Shown here piece by piece: positions 23,335 to 36,203 of a DNA stretch of 64,000 nt (within the stretch, counting starts at the first letter, position 1; the number at the start of each line of letters is the position of its first letter). Where the stretch lies: NCBI RefSeq assembly GCF_016801865.2, contig NC_068937.1, positions 1 through 64,000 on the forward strand, given 5' to 3'. Made by a program: the position numbers and the translations under genes. The DNA comes from Culex pipiens pallens. Its lineage: Eukaryota > Arthropoda > Insecta > Diptera > Culicidae. The notes under the pieces were generated by a model. It was not told the DNA's origin. It did no database searches and saw only the letters and a program-made list of their open reading frames with translations.

Positions 23335-25065
23335 TATCATGACAGCTCGTCACAAGAAAACTAAAGTTGATCCGACGCAAAATTTCGACTTGTCGATTTA
23401 ATTTTTTTTGCTTTAAAAAAGTGATTAAAAATGGTTCTCTGGCATGACTTTTATCGTTGTATTTAAAAAATTCCATATTGCTTTAGGACCCTATTGGATC
23501 TCCAAAAATAAACTATTTTACGCCCATCGTTACACCAAATCTTTTAACTCAAATATTTCGGAACTGGGACGACTTTTTCATGGTGCTTAAAGTTATTCAT
23601 GTAGAATTTTTTCTGACAACTCCCAAATTGCATCATATTTGGTTAAACACAAGCAAAGTTATATGGCGGATGTAAACAAAGTTGGGCAAATTTTCGAGAA
23701 ATAAATAAGACCCGAACGATTTTTTTTAAACAAAAAAATCATTCGATGATTTGACCTTAATACAAGGCAAGAGATTCTTATTATTTTTGATACAGAAAAA
23801 AATCGCATAATTAAACCACTAGTACTTCAAATCCAGAATTCTATGAATTGCTTGAAAAACGACTGATGACAGAAAAAATAAATCCAGATTTTTACAATTG
23901 TTTTCAGTTCAAAATCTCACAAAACTCATCACATTTTACAAAACCCAAACCCCGTCAGCTGTGCGCTGCTCCCTCGCCTTTGACTCGACTCACAACTCAC
24001 GTTTGCACGACGAGTCCTACCAAAATGGCGCGAGCGTTGCCACAGCTGTCGTACTCGATGAAGCTTTTCTTGATGTTGACGGATTGCCGTCATTAATCTA
24101 TGACGTGCACGATTTTCGAAGAGGAGGATATAACACCGGAGGTACACACTCGCACTCTAGTTTTTTCTTACTCTCCCGAAACGCCAAGCCCATGCCATGC
24201 GCGCTTCTGGGATGTAAAAATCCTTGCGACCGAGAGCCATCTCGGGCACACAGTTTGTGGACGCCCAGGGGAAGCATGATTGTGATTACGAAATCCAGTC
24301 ATGGTTGTATTATATTTGCACAAGGATAACACTGACAAGCCGCCACTGGAAGTGATTTGAACTGGATGCTAAAAGTTGCTTTACAGCTTCATCGGGTGAA
24401 TAATGTCCGATCGACTACTTTTGTAGGGCTGTTATAAAATTAACCTTGTGTCTAATCAAATCATTTAAGACTAGCAGTTTCAAGTAATATTCAATCTGGT
24501 TGGACCAAACTAAATCGATAATGAATGCTCCTTAATAATTTAGTTTTGCATCAAATATTAGCAACATTGCTACCGAAATCCATCAATTATTTTGTTTAAA
24601 TTCATCGCTGCTCAGAGGCATTTCTCGACACCTGGTGAACTTCATTAATCATCGATTTGTTGGGGCTTGTGGCATGCGGTGAAGGAGATCGGAAAAGTTT
24701 ACAAACAAATGATTTTATTATAAACATCATCAATCATCTTGGAAATTACGGTTACGGCCATTATCATCTTTTTGTAGTAATTGAAAAATATGATTGCTCA
24801 GAAGGTTAAAAACAAAACACATCGATATGATTAAAACACCATCAATCATTTTGTCACGCTCGTATTGGGAGAGTTTTGTCCGGCTGGTTTGGCTCAGGAA
24901 AACCGGTAATAATGTGAGACCTTTAAACTGACGCGTGTTATCAGTGAGTTATTTTTAAACATTTGGTACTGCACAGAAACATGATGACACAATATTAAAT
25001 CATGGAAAGAATAAATATGAGCGAGTGAGCCGTGTTTCTGAAATCGATCATATTGTTTTTTTTCA
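23335..25065. other. Non-coding stretch, no gene recognised
   Basis: Unique-looking DNA. Two overlapping + frames at 23848-24096 and 23898-24329 cover a GC-richer part (about 23950-24280), but the translations match nothing I know and share the DNA with a minus-strand frame. Confidence 0.45.
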
Positions 25066-25085
25066 CAAATAAAAATTGTGAATGA

Positions 25086-25633
25086 ACCGGCTCCGTGGCT
25101 TAATGGTTGCGGCTTCTGCCTCGAAAGCAGAAGGTTCAGGGATCAAATCCCGGTCGGTTCCCTTTGAAATTTGGAATCAGGAATTGAACTTTGCATATGA
25201 ACAAAAAACCTTTAAGAATCAGGTGGGATTCGAACTCACACCTTTGGATTGATGGTCTGGGACGCTAACCAGTCGGCCATCATCGAGTTAATGCTCTAGG
25301 ACTGAACTGATCCGTAGTGGCGAAATAATGTCACAATATCAAACATATCAAACCATTATATAACTACTAACACCGTCTCACAGCCCAGGGCCATCTCATA
25401 TACTCATGAACTGGACGAGGGAGTCGTGGATTGCCTGGCCCGAGTCATCTGCATTATCGATCTATGTCTATACAATTTCAGAAGAAATCGTTAGCCAGAG
25501 AAAAGGTATTCGCTTCAAAGGTTCTTGAGATATATGGTGGTTACTAACCGAACCGTCTCAGTTGAAATATACTGTGGTCATGGCCAAGTCCTGCCAAGGC
25601 GGGGGTTCAAATACATACATACATACATACATA
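25086..25633 (+). mobile_element. tRNA-derived SINE with 20-bp TSD
   Basis: The head folds like a tRNA: AACCGGC pairs with GTCGGTT (acceptor), TTCTGC/GCAGAA close a 7-nt loop CTCGAAA, A box TGGCTTAATGG and a B-box-like GGGATCAAATCCC. The body runs about 470 bp and ends in a (CATA)n tail near 25612-25633. The 20-bp sequence CAAATAAAAATTGTGAATGA is repeated exactly at 25066-25085 and 25634-25653, which is the mark of LINE-mediated insertion. A second tRNA-like unit in the opposite orientation lies at about 25200-25275 (B box GAGTTCGAATCCCA on the minus strand). Confidence 0.92.
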
Positions 25634-25653
25634 CAAATAAAAATTGTGAATGA

Positions 25654-26583
25654 GGTAAGGGCTGTTTCATTAACATTTTTCTCAACTAAACTGATATCTG
25701 GACGATTTTGAATTTGCATGAAACTATCACTTAGGTGGTTATTACTTGAGATAGGGTAATTAGATCTTTGAAATGCAGGACTCAGTTGGAGAGGATTTTA
25801 TTCCACAATATATTATTATATAATTCAATTTACGGAACATTACATTACACATAGACATTTCGCCGTGATCATGTTGGTGAAATGTTGAAAATTGACATTT
25901 ACAGAAAAAACATCTAATTTTGAATCTTTCGTTGGATGTATAATCGTTCTGTTTTCTAATTTGATGTCTCATTTAAAAGATTATTTTTATGCGTTTTTGG
26001 TACTTGAATTTCACATCCACTTTTATACATAATAGGAAAAATAAGATGATGTTGGCATTGTTGTTGTGACAACTATTGATCACTTGATTTTTATTTGTAT
26101 TGTAACTTTTTAAAATTACAGCATTGATCATTCCTTGTGGTAAGAATTGTAAAATTTAAGTTAAGTAGTTTGCTACAATTAGCTAGTTTTGTAAGGACCA
26201 TGTGGACCCTTTTTTGAAATCTCAGCCCTCCCCCCATTGAGGGTAATTTCCATACAAAACAAATCTTTTTTGTATGGAGCATAGGCAATTGCTGACCCGC
26301 AGTTGTTCACAAACACAATTCAAACCAAGTAGAGACTTTTACGACAACTTATTCTAGCTTTATTTTGTTTTTTGTTTTGTACAAGATGGAGAGGAAATTA
26401 TTGTATGTTTGGTAGGTTAAAGATTTTGTTCTATTTTCTTCCAATTTTTTTTTGCAAATCTGTCGATAGAAACTTGCTTGCTCACTTTTTACTTAGCTAT
26501 TTACTACGTTTAAAACGATTTTTGGAAGCAACATGCCGTTCTCCTACTTATAACAATTAAAAAGATTTTATAAAAATAATTGA
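25654..26583. other. Non-coding stretch with MITE relic
   Basis: No gene seen. The part at 26385-26530 (TTGTATGTTTGGTAGGTTAAAG, GATAGAAACTTGCTTGCTCAC) is a diverged relative of the GGGGAA MITE at 26752-26991. Confidence 0.5.
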
Positions 26584-27368
26584 ACAAACACACCAACTCG
26601 TCTTGGAATCATGAAACAGCCAAGCGCATTCGTATCGTAGAGCGCTCAATGAAAATCTAACGCGCACTGAAAATCGCATCCGTATCATAGAAACGCGCAC
26701 TGCAAAATCTCCCAAGCAGCCGCCAACCTGTCCGGATTTCTCAATGCACTAGGGTAAATTCTCGTATGTTTGGCAGGTTAAGCTCTCGCTCCTAACTCCA
26801 TCCAATTTGCTGTTTTTCACTACTTACACAACTAATTTTGCAAAACTTTTTATAGAAACTTGCTTGCTCACTTCTTATTGAGCTATTTATCACTCGATTT
26901 CAGTTGATAACGCTTTTAATTAGCTTTAATTGAATGTCAAAGTTCTGACCTGCCAACATTAGAGGCACGCTGGAATTAGATGCTGTTCCCCTAGTTCCCA
27001 TACAACGCATCCAAAAAAAAAAAACACAGCCGCCATAAAAGCGCGCGGCTCGCTCGCTTGCAGGGAGAGAGAAAAGTTCAAAGAAGAAAGAGAAAACTCC
27101 GTGTTTTGCTCTCTCCCTGATCGCGAGCCAGCCGCGCGCTTTTATGGCGGCTGTCCGAAAGCTTTATTGAACTCACACATTCATACCGTCCATCGTGTAC
27201 AAATTAGAGGGCTTTCAGTGTATTTTTTGGATGCGTTGTATGGGAACTCGTGCATTGGAGAAATCCGGACAGGTTGGCGGCTGTTTGGGAGATTTTGCAG
27301 TGCGCGTTTCTATGATACGAATGCGCTTGGCTGTTTCATGATTCCAAGACGAGTTGGCGTGTTCGCTC
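26584..27368. mobile_element. Foldback element 5, interrupted by a MITE
   Basis: The arms begin CACACCAACTCGTCTTGGAA and end TTCCAAGACGAGTTGGCGTG. They remain mirrored through CCGCCAACCTGTCCGGA, CATACAACGCATCC and AAAAGCGCGCGG to a centre near 27090. Without the MITE at 26752-26991 each arm is about 260 bp. The plus-strand frame at 27101-27379 is simply the right arm. The GC-rich centre (GCGCGCGGCT..AGCCGCGCGC) should fold very stably. Confidence 0.85.
26752..26991 (+). mobile_element. GGGGAA MITE, copy 1
   Basis: The ends GGGTAAATTC and GCTGTTCCCC are inverted, with TA on both sides (26750 and 26992). It sits in the left arm of a foldback element whose right arm keeps the matching uninterrupted sequence, so insertion is directly demonstrated. 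Copies at 43994-44228 (+) and 46501-46716 (-) share the interior GGCAGGTTAAGCTCTCGCTC and TTAATTAGCTTTAATT. Confidence 0.9.
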
Positions 27369-27823
27369 AAATATTATAAGAAACATATTTTAATTTTTTC
27401 TTCATATTAGAAATCAAAATGATTACCTGTCCTATGAACAGGTTGAACAGGTGGACGAGACGCCTCTGAGTTTTAATCTAAATCAATATTTTTTGTCAAT
27501 TAAATCATTGCGTGGATTGTAATTGGCGTTATTTATTTCATCAAAGATTAAAAATATAGATTTTTTGCTATTATAATTTCAGTTCCGATTTCAAAGGTAT
27601 ACTCGCGTTAAAATTTTTGTTTCTGTTCATGAATTTGTTTTTTTTTGACCAGTAGAAAAGTTTTCTACCTTGGCTTGTGAAGCAGATGTCCTATTTCCAC
27701 ATTTGATTGATACGTCATTGCTCACTCCCTTTAAAGTTTATATAAGATTTGATTGCTGGCACAGAAACCACTCATTTGTTCTGTGGTATTTGTGTTTTTA
27801 GATAATTGATATTTTTATATTTC

Positions 27824-28140
27824 ACTGTCCACACCAAACTCGGTTATCCGAAGGCCTTGAAAAAAAAAATCATTTCACGATTTTTTATCGTTGTCATATT
27901 TTTTGCTGTGCAAGTGCAAGATGGTGACCAAAATGGCGGTGATGATGTATTGAAAAAAAAATATAATTTGATAGGCAATCTACCATTTGATTTTGACTAA
28001 AATGAGATCGCAGAACTCGAATTTGATGTTAAAAACAAGAAAATAAACAAAATAAGAAAAACATGTTCTTGATTCGATTATCCGTAGTACTAAACAAACC
28101 TTCGGATAATCGAGGCTTCGATTAATAGGGTCTGGACTGT
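27824..28140. mobile_element. Mariner/pogo-like MITE
   Basis: The left end CACTGTCCACACC with GGTTATCCGAAGG is mirrored by CCTTCGGATAATCGAGG and GGTCTGGACTGT at the right. The inverted ends are imperfect (about 12 bp outer, then ATCCGAAGG). The TA-rich flanks would fit a Tc1/mariner target. A frame at 27806-28000 overlaps but has no family match. A relic with the same CGGATAATCGATT end lies near 55360-55420. Confidence 0.65.
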
Positions 28141-30700
28141 ATATAAACCCATTAATCTATCCCTGCTTTAGTCTTGTATTGTAACAACAATTTTGTATGA
28201 AAACGTTGTAGAATTAAAAAAACTGAATTCATTCATACTTTCGTACAAGCAGTTTTTTGTAAACAAAGTGAAACAAACTGGCAAATATTGCAAAGATTTT
28301 ATTATTCTACCTTACCAAAAATAAATTACTGCCATTAATTTTTATGAGGAGATAATTTATTTTGATATTATCATTGTGCTTAATCTTCATACGCTTTTTC
28401 TCGCTCTCTTTCTCTCTGCGAGTATATTTTCTCTCTTGGGCACACTCCACAATCCACACAATGATGCTTCTGAAGGCACTAATTCTGCACTTGAAGGTCC
28501 ATCCGGAGGGGTCAATCCCTGCGAGCATACACACACACACACACACATACAGACGATGTGTTCATTTCGATTTCAGACAACCTTGCGCCTCCATAAACCG
28601 TGTTCGTTCGCCCAGCAGGAGAGAATCTCTAGTTGCGATTACGCCGAATCGACACAGAGCCTGGAATATAAAACAATAATTAAGTTATTAATTATGTTAA
28701 AATAAACACCAACGCGTTTTTCAAGCGCTCTCGACTCTAATACGGAGAAAAACAGGTTCTCGTGGTCGGCCAACTGGACTGGCCAACGTTGGATTCCCTT
28801 GTAGACGGAATAAAGATGAGTGTTCGGTGTCAGTTGAAATCGTTTCAATCTTTTTGTCAGACATTTTTTAGACCGCTGGAACAGAAATCTGACATTGCCT
28901 GATTGACAGCCGTGATAAAGGTGTGCTAACTACAGGGGTCTTTTTAAAATGAACGCCGTAAGTCTGGATGGGTTTCTTTTGTAGATGATTGAACTATAAG
29001 AAGAAACGATTGAAGGCAAAATTCTTGTGAAGAGTAAAAGTGCTTGTCTGCTTGCTTGCGTGCTGTTCGTTAGCCTTTTTCTCACCGAAACCCACATTTT
29101 TGTATCTGTGCATCATCCATTCTGGTTTCCCCATGGATTGAGGCTTGGAATAGAAATAACAAATAAAAATAGTTACAGTCTAATATATTCAGACATTGAC
29201 GGATTGGAGGCAATTAATCAGCTTCATTGTATTTTGGCGCTTTTAATTTCTGACATACGTTCTATCTTATGATCAAAAAAGATTTTTCGAAGGTTTTTTT
29301 TAACAAGTTCTTATAACTGCGAGAGGAATGTCTGTTGGGTTTCATAGCTTGTGCTTTGATAACTCGTCCGTAGTAATTTCAAAATAACAGGGAAGTTGGA
29401 AGAGTTTTTGTTTTCTTTTTTTTCCAAACAGAACATCTTAATTTTACTTTTAAAAAGAAAAAAAAAATAATTGGCCATTATTGATGGGCCGGCAATCATC
29501 CAACTTCTCTTATACAAACTCACTATCAGTATTACCAACAATGCAAAGCAAACGAAACAAGTACACTCGACTTGACGACAGCATGAACATTAAAGGAAAA
29601 AACCGCTCTCATCGATGATAAACGCTTTCAAAAGCGGGTTGAGCATAAAAATTCACACTTGTTAACATGCATATCAAAAGAAAATGAGGGAAGGCGCAAC
29701 TATCGGTGAAACTCATTATCACTATTTAGCTTTTCAGTTTTTTTTTGTTCACTTATTCCATGCCCAGAACATAAACATCCCTTCTTCAATCAAAAACACA
29801 ATCGCCGAGGCATCGGAAAATCGATTGGGATGCGTGTGTATAATTATTTGCGAAATAATTATAAGGAGTGCATTATACGGGGCAGCAATTTTACACTATT
29901 TGACTGCACGTAGAGTGGTGCGGAATTGCACCGAAAACGATCTCTTGCGCTCGGAAATTATGTGTAACATATTAGTGTGCACCCAGCTCCAACCGAATTT
30001 TGATTGTATCTGTAATGTAAAGAAGGAAAAAGTTATAATGTTTAAGGCTTGTGTTATTTTTAAATAATATACTCGGAGTAACAACACGCATCTTGATGCT
30101 AATAATTTACATTTACTGTGCTGAATCAGCACAATCAGCACTGCTGATGAAGTTGTTTTTTGATAGACACACTTCACTTTTATTAAATTTTTATTTTTTT
30201 GTATTTATATCTTCATAAAGCCCCAGCATTTTTTTAGGTTCATCCCTAGGCTTTGTCATAATGAGTATCATAGGTTTGATGCTTGTTTGGCAAGGAGTAT
30301 GATTTGATCCGATGTGGAATTAAAATCGAAGTTTTCAGTATATTGCTAAAGCTTCCATTTTTACACATGGACACCACTTCATGCTACGAGAACCCACTTT
30401 GACGCAGTCTCAAGGCTTAATCGATGGCCGGTAAGCTGTCATCGAGCACAAGAAGGTTCTCCGATAGTGGAAATATCACATTTGTACAATGAACCGCTAC
30501 ATATGTGATTTTTCCCTATCTTGATATGGGTGTCGGGTTAGGATGCGGGTTTTAGAAAAAATAGTTTTTTGTAGAATTTAGGATTTCAACTATAAATATC
30601 AAGTTTTTACACTTTGCTTTTAGTTATTTAGGGACAAAATTAGTAGCAGTGAATTTAGTAATTCTGTCAGAATCGGTGATTTTCATTCAAGTAGCATAAG
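28141..30700. other. Non-coding stretch, no gene seen
   Basis: Contains a CA microsatellite near 28530-28550. Short overlapping frames (28362-28679, 28376-28705, 29684-30067) have no recognisable domain and read through the simple repeat. Confidence 0.5.
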
Positions 30701-31652
30701 AGCTGTTCTCTACGGAATCGGTCTTTTTTCTTTAATTTTAATTTTTGTATTTTTTAATCCGGCTGAAACTTTTTTGGTGCCTTCGGTATGCCCAAAGAAG
30801 CCATTTTGCATCATTAGTTTATCCATATACTTTTCCATACAAATTTGGCAGCTGTCCATACAAAAATGATATGTGAAAATTCAAAAATCTGTATCTTTTG
30901 AAGGAATTTTTTGATCGATTTGGTGTCTTTGGCAAAGTTGTAGGTATGGATATGGACTACACTGAAAAAAATGATACAAGGTAAAAAAAAAATTTGGTGA
31001 TTTTTAATCTAACTTTTTGTCACTAAAACTTGATTTGCAAAAAAACACTATTTTTAATTTTTATATTTTTTGATATGTTTTAGAGGACATAAAATGCCAA
31101 CTTTTCAGAAATTTCCAGAATGGGCAAAAAATCTTTGACCGAGTTATGATTTTTTGAATCAATACAGATTTTTTCAAAAAATCGAAATATTGGTCGCAAA
31201 AATTTTTCAACTTCATTTTTCGATGTAAAATCGAATTTGCAATCAAAAAGTACTTCAGTAAATTTTTGATAAAGTGCACCGTTTCCAAGTTATAACCATT
31301 TTTAGGTAACTTTTTTGAAAATAGTCGCAGTTTTTCATTTTTTAAAAATGGTGCCCATGTTTGCTCACCATTGAAAAAAATATTTTTGAAAAGCTGAGAA
31401 AATTCTCTATATTTTGCTTTTTCGGACTTTGTTGATACGACCCTTAGTTGCTGAGATATTGCCATGCAAAGGTTAAAAAACAAGAAAATTGATGTTTTCT
31501 CACCCAAACAACCCACCATTTTCTAATGTTGATATCTCAGTAACTAGTTGTCCGATTTACAATGTTAAAACATGAAACATTCGTGAAATTTTCCGGGCTT
31601 TTCGAAAAAAATATTTTCAAAAAATTTAAATCAAGGCTAACATTTCAAATGG
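30701..31652. repeat. Foldback element 3, single arm
   Basis: Begins AGCTGTTCTCTACGGAATCGG and follows the same order of motifs as the other arms (TTTGGCAGCTGTCCATACA, TTGGCAAAGTTGTAGGTA, CCCACCATTTTCTAATG, GTCCGATTTACAATG) up to the centre AAATGGGC, where it is replaced by palindromic repeat B (31657-31754). The second arm is missing, so a deletion or recombination has removed it. The 152-codon minus frame here is repeat-derived. Confidence 0.75.
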
Positions 31653-31656
31653 GCAA

Positions 31657-31754
31657 CACTTCGTTTTTATCCAACTCGGTGAACCTCGTTGGATAAATGT
31701 ACGACTCGTGCTGAAAAAATCCTCTTTTTGCAACTTGTTGCATAAACTACTATT
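31657..31754. repeat. Palindromic repeat B, partial copy
   Basis: Matches 10426-10523 from the centre to the right end (ATCCAACTCGGTGAACCTCG to GCATAAACTACTATT). It abuts the broken centre of foldback element 3, echoing the association of the two repeats at 12693/12694. Confidence 0.8.
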
Positions 31755-34700
31755 ATATGTTTAAGTTAGTTTAAATATATTTTCAGTTTTAGTGAATGAG
31801 CGATTTTTGGAAAAAATAAAAGAAAATTTCAAAACTCAAAACCTAGTTTCTTGTTCGCACACCAAAACATTTAGAAATATTATTATTATTATTATTATTT
31901 TTATTTAATTAACTGCAATTTTTGGAAATGATGCTTAATTTTGTCTAGAAGCTAAAGAATCAAATATGACTCCATGAAAAACGAACTAGCACTTTAGTCA
32001 AAAGTTTTGTTGGCAGATTTTCTGAATATTAACTTATTCCGTACTGAGGTTATTTCAATAAATAAATAAAAAGACATTTCAATACTGTTTGATTTAAACT
32101 GTAAATATAAAGTGTAGAATAATTATGCCCATTCAGAAATGATTATGTGTTGCATGCAACTTATGTTATCCATTGTGTTCATTTCGCAAAAGCAAAAGCT
32201 TCCGATGCTTTTTGATGTTAACTTTACAAAGGGATTCATTTGTTTGTGAATCATAATAATGGAGCACCCGCAGTCGAGCAGTTTTTGACAGTTCGCTCCA
32301 TAAGAAATACATTGTAGAAAAAAGCAAAAACTGCTCGAATGGAAGTGCTCCATTTAAACATGTTCGATTTCAGTACAGATTTTTTCACATAATCCTTTGA
32401 TTGGAATCTTGATATGATTTACAATAAGAAAAAAAAAAGTATATTTCCAATCAGAACAAGATCCGCAAAGCTTTTTCCTTTGTAGCAGCCGGCATGTAGC
32501 ATCACAGCAGAGCTTCGGGAAAAATGTATGTTGCAGTGCATAGTGACGCTATCGCACAAAAGATGTCAGCAGCGTTCATGCGTTTGGCAGGCACTCTTAA
32601 ACGAGCTGGAAAGGAAAAAATGAAACGGTTAGCATACATATCCCATGCAAACTATGAAGAAAGAAAATATGCAACTACTTAAATTTATCACACGAAATGT
32701 GAAACGCTTCTTCAAATTACATGTTGATGATTTAAAATAAAACTATTGATATAAAAAATATGGTCAACCAGTGATATTTACAAACTTTAGTAATTGTTAT
32801 TATTAGTTGGCATAATAAGTAACAATCAAACTCCACGAATAAACGTTTAAACTTGAAATACAAAAAAACGGAATCGACGTAACACCTTGTAATGTGGCCC
32901 TCTTAAACCTTGCGGTTTCGTCAACGGATCCACAGGCGTGTATCGTTCTTTTTGCGACAAGACTCCGCCTCCCGGGTCTCCTAAGTGGAGAGGGCACCGA
33001 ATACTTGAAATACAATTGCAGTCGATTATTTTATTTTATCACACGGGCTTTAGGAATTTTATTGTATAAATAGTAAACATAAACCAAAACTGACATCATA
33101 CTTTTAGGTTTTTTAGATATTTTTATTGAAACAAAATAATGAAATTAGGCTTGAGGTAAGACTTTTTTCTCAAATAGATAAAACTACATTCTTAAAAAAT
33201 AAGAAAGGTACTAATTTTCTTTTTTTATTTCAAAATGCATAACGGGCGATGAATTATTTAAAAAATACCTTCTCTAGTCCACTCTTCCCTTATTCATTAC
33301 CAACTTATTTTGCAAGAATAAAAAAGTGAGACGAAACAGGAATTGAAAAGTTATTTTTTATATAAACCATTCAAATGTTTCGAACAATATTAAAAAAAGT
33401 AATTTTTAATTTACAAATAAATGCCAAAAAAAAACATTGTTCAACCATGCTCAGCGTTGCACATGTGAGATTGAGCAAAACACATGCTAAAAGTCTGTTG
33501 AACAAATACAGTGAAAGGTTAACACGAAATAATTAAATTGTAGGATTTTTCAAAGACGAATTTGTATTTTCTACGCCCCATATAGTTTCAATGTCGCATA
33601 ACTGTCGCCACATAATTTTAATCGCAGCAGATTTTTTCGCTGCAAATCCCGCCGCTGGTTTTCGTTCTCAGCCAGTGTTTGCTGGTTGACATGTTAAAAT
33701 ACTTTTTTTTCTGCTAACTTTGTACAGCAATGCAGGGCAGCGGCGGCAACAAACTCAACGACTCAACGTCTATAGTGCAATAACGGATGAAAACGTTTTC
33801 TTGTAAACTTTTTGTGATTTTCAAAGCAATATTTGCTAGCTGTGAACGTCAATTTCCTCAGTCACATTCGTAAGACGGGAACATTTCTCGCTACTCCTAG
33901 CTACCTTTATATATTTGAGTCTAATAAAACAATTCATGCAAATGCTATATTGCAAAGGACCCTTTCCAGTATTCGCTATCGATATTTCCTTGGGACCGCT
34001 ACATCCCGTTTCAAGGCAGCCGAAGGCAAAAGCGTGCTCCTGTCAGCAGGGATGTGAAAGCACAATAATCGTAAAATTAAAATATTTGAAAATAAACACA
34101 GTGAGAAGTCAACGCCGACGACAGGGTCGAACTTTTCGAATGAAAGCAGGAAGCATTCTTGTCTTGTTTCCCTTAATTCCATTCTGACAAATTTTGCCGA
34201 AGAAATTAGCTGAAGGAAAGTTTCTTTGATCTTTTACCTTTCTCTTTGCATTGCCGATCCCGTCTCAGCCATGGGTAAAATACCCTACGAGCACCCAAGA
34301 GTCATTCTAAAAGGGCGAAATTATGACTACTAATAACAGTAAACTTGTAAAACAATAAACTCATAAACCGATTTTTGTCGACAAAATTCGGCATGCGGGA
34401 CCGTTTCATCTCAAACTTACCTTACTTACTTCACAGAAAGAAATTTGTAAGTTTTTACTAAAAGAAGCAATTTCAGTTAAATATCAAAGTTATGGTGGGA
34501 TTCCAGAATAAATGGTACTTTTGAGTTGTATAAAGTTTTAAACAAATATTTCTTCAATTCAAATACTATTGCAAAGTCAAAGCATAATTCAATGCATAAC
34601 ATGTAGAAAAAAAAATCGACAAAAATTGTGTTTCACAAGAAATTGAAAATTGCCGCCAATAAAACAAGGCATGACCTTCTCCTTACGACTTTCTTCATCA

Positions 34701-35961
34701 GAAGCTAGCAGAAGCGGATAGAGGAGTGATGCCAGGACATGGTAGGAGGAGTGATGCCGGCCAGAATGCATCCCAAGGACGTTCCAAGTTTGATGTCTTT
34801 ATAGCTTTCGACGTTCGTCAGTCGCATGGAACAGCAGGACAGCGAGTTGCTCCGAAATAGTTAATAGTGTTGATTTGTTTGACCTTGGCTAACAAGCGTG
34901 AGTCTTTTTAATTACTGCCACACGTACTCAAATGAGACGTACTGTCACGCACTCCGGTATCTTTCAATACATAGCATAGCACTCGAACATGTTTTGACAA
35001 TATAAATAGATGAAATTCTCTCACCTCACAGGTTGACGGAATCTCAAAAAGAAAGCAGGCAAAGTTTCCACGTAAAACATATATAATAGCCTGGGTTTAT
35101 GGGAGAAAGCTGTTTTAACATTCTTAAAAGTACAAAATTTCCGTAATTTATCTTCAAATGGATTTTTCTCAAATATATATATGGGTATTAAGTTGGTTGT
35201 GTCGATCATGGCAGTTCATCGTCAGCCGCGACAGACACAAACGACTTAACAAAGAGAAAAAAGTTACAAAAAACAAGAAATTTTAAAATGAAAATTGTAT
35301 TCTAGGTAAAAAAATTACCCTTCAGGGTTAGTGTAGATTCCAAAAGTATTTTAAATTTCCCTCAAAATGACATATTCCACAATTTTTTACAGTTGAGTAA
35401 GTAAAAATGGCAGAGTTAATAAAACTTTATTTGTGTTTTCCGAATTACGTTTTTTGGATTTGTGAGTACGACATCAAATCGGGCGTCCAATTTTACATAA
35501 AAGTCCCTTTGACACCAAATTTCCAAACCATCACCATTTTAGGCTGCAAATTATTGAAAAACATGTAGTTTTTTCGCATGTTCCGAACATGAAGGGGTTG
35601 CACCGCCCCTCCGTCACGAGAAATAAAAAAAAACGGACCTCAGATTCGTTCGTCCTTAGTTTTGTAAAATTTAAGGGGTTATATACATGTAAATCGACAA
35701 AAATGTCAGAGTTTGGTATGAGCACACAATTACATTTTTTATAAATCTGTTTCCAGGGCATTAAAATTCATTAAAATTCTTAAATTTTAGGAATTTTGGC
35801 TCCTTTCCTTATTAAGTAATCCAAAACCCCGATTACTAAATAAGAAAAAGAGGTAAAATTCCTAGAATAAAGGAATTTGGTACTATTTTTTTATTTCAGT
35901 GTACATTTTCAACTTTGAACAAAAAAATTTGGAGACATTTGATTGTATCTTTGCCGAGATA
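31755..35961. other. Sparse non-coding stretch
   Basis: Contains an ATT microsatellite (about 31880-31901) and the small inverted repeat at 32259-32354. Nothing coding is convincing. A minus frame at 32803-33015 contains a compact basic segment (about 32880-33010) that could be old transposon or gene debris, but I cannot name it. Confidence 0.45.
32259..32354. repeat. 96-bp inverted-repeat element
   Basis: AATGGAGCAC at the left and GTGCTCCATT at the right are perfect inverted ends. Inside them CGAGCAGTTTTTG is mirrored by CAAAAACTGCTCG. The spacer is about 35 bp. It is a compact hairpin-forming MITE-like unit; flanks do not show a clear target duplication. Confidence 0.7.
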
Positions 35962-36203
35962 TACTGCCGCTCGAACTAGTCCGTCCCATATGTAATTTCG
36001 TGAATTTTGAGGTAATGATGCAGTTTGGTTTGAAACCATGTAAACTGTCAGAAAAAAACAATAATATTTAGTACTTTGTTCTACAAAACTGAAGAAAATT
36101 CATTTTTTCGTGAAACTCTAATACGTTGCCTTATTGGCGGGACAATGCGTTTTCTCGGCTTGCTGTTTTTACATATGGGACGGACTCGATTAGAGCGGCA
36201 GTA
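35962..36203. mobile_element. MITE with TACTGCCGCTC termini, TA target
   Basis: The left end TACTGCCGCTCGAACTAG and GTCCGTCCCATATGTAA is mirrored by TTACATATGGGACGGAC and GAGCGGCAGTA at the right, giving TIRs of about 35 bp in a 242-bp element. TA flanks both ends (35960, 36204). No coding capacity. Confidence 0.85.

Noticed and set aside
23898..24329. 143-codon + frame
   Set aside because: Not recognised as any family and overlapped by frames on both strands. Kept only as non-coding.
25084..25159. Functional tRNA gene
   Set aside because: The tRNA-like fold is the head of a SINE with a long tail, (CATA)n end and an exact 20-bp target duplication.
31061..31519. 152-codon minus frame and similar frames at 10974-11195 and 12212-12526
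   Set aside because: All lie in arms of the foldback family; frames are not conserved between arms.
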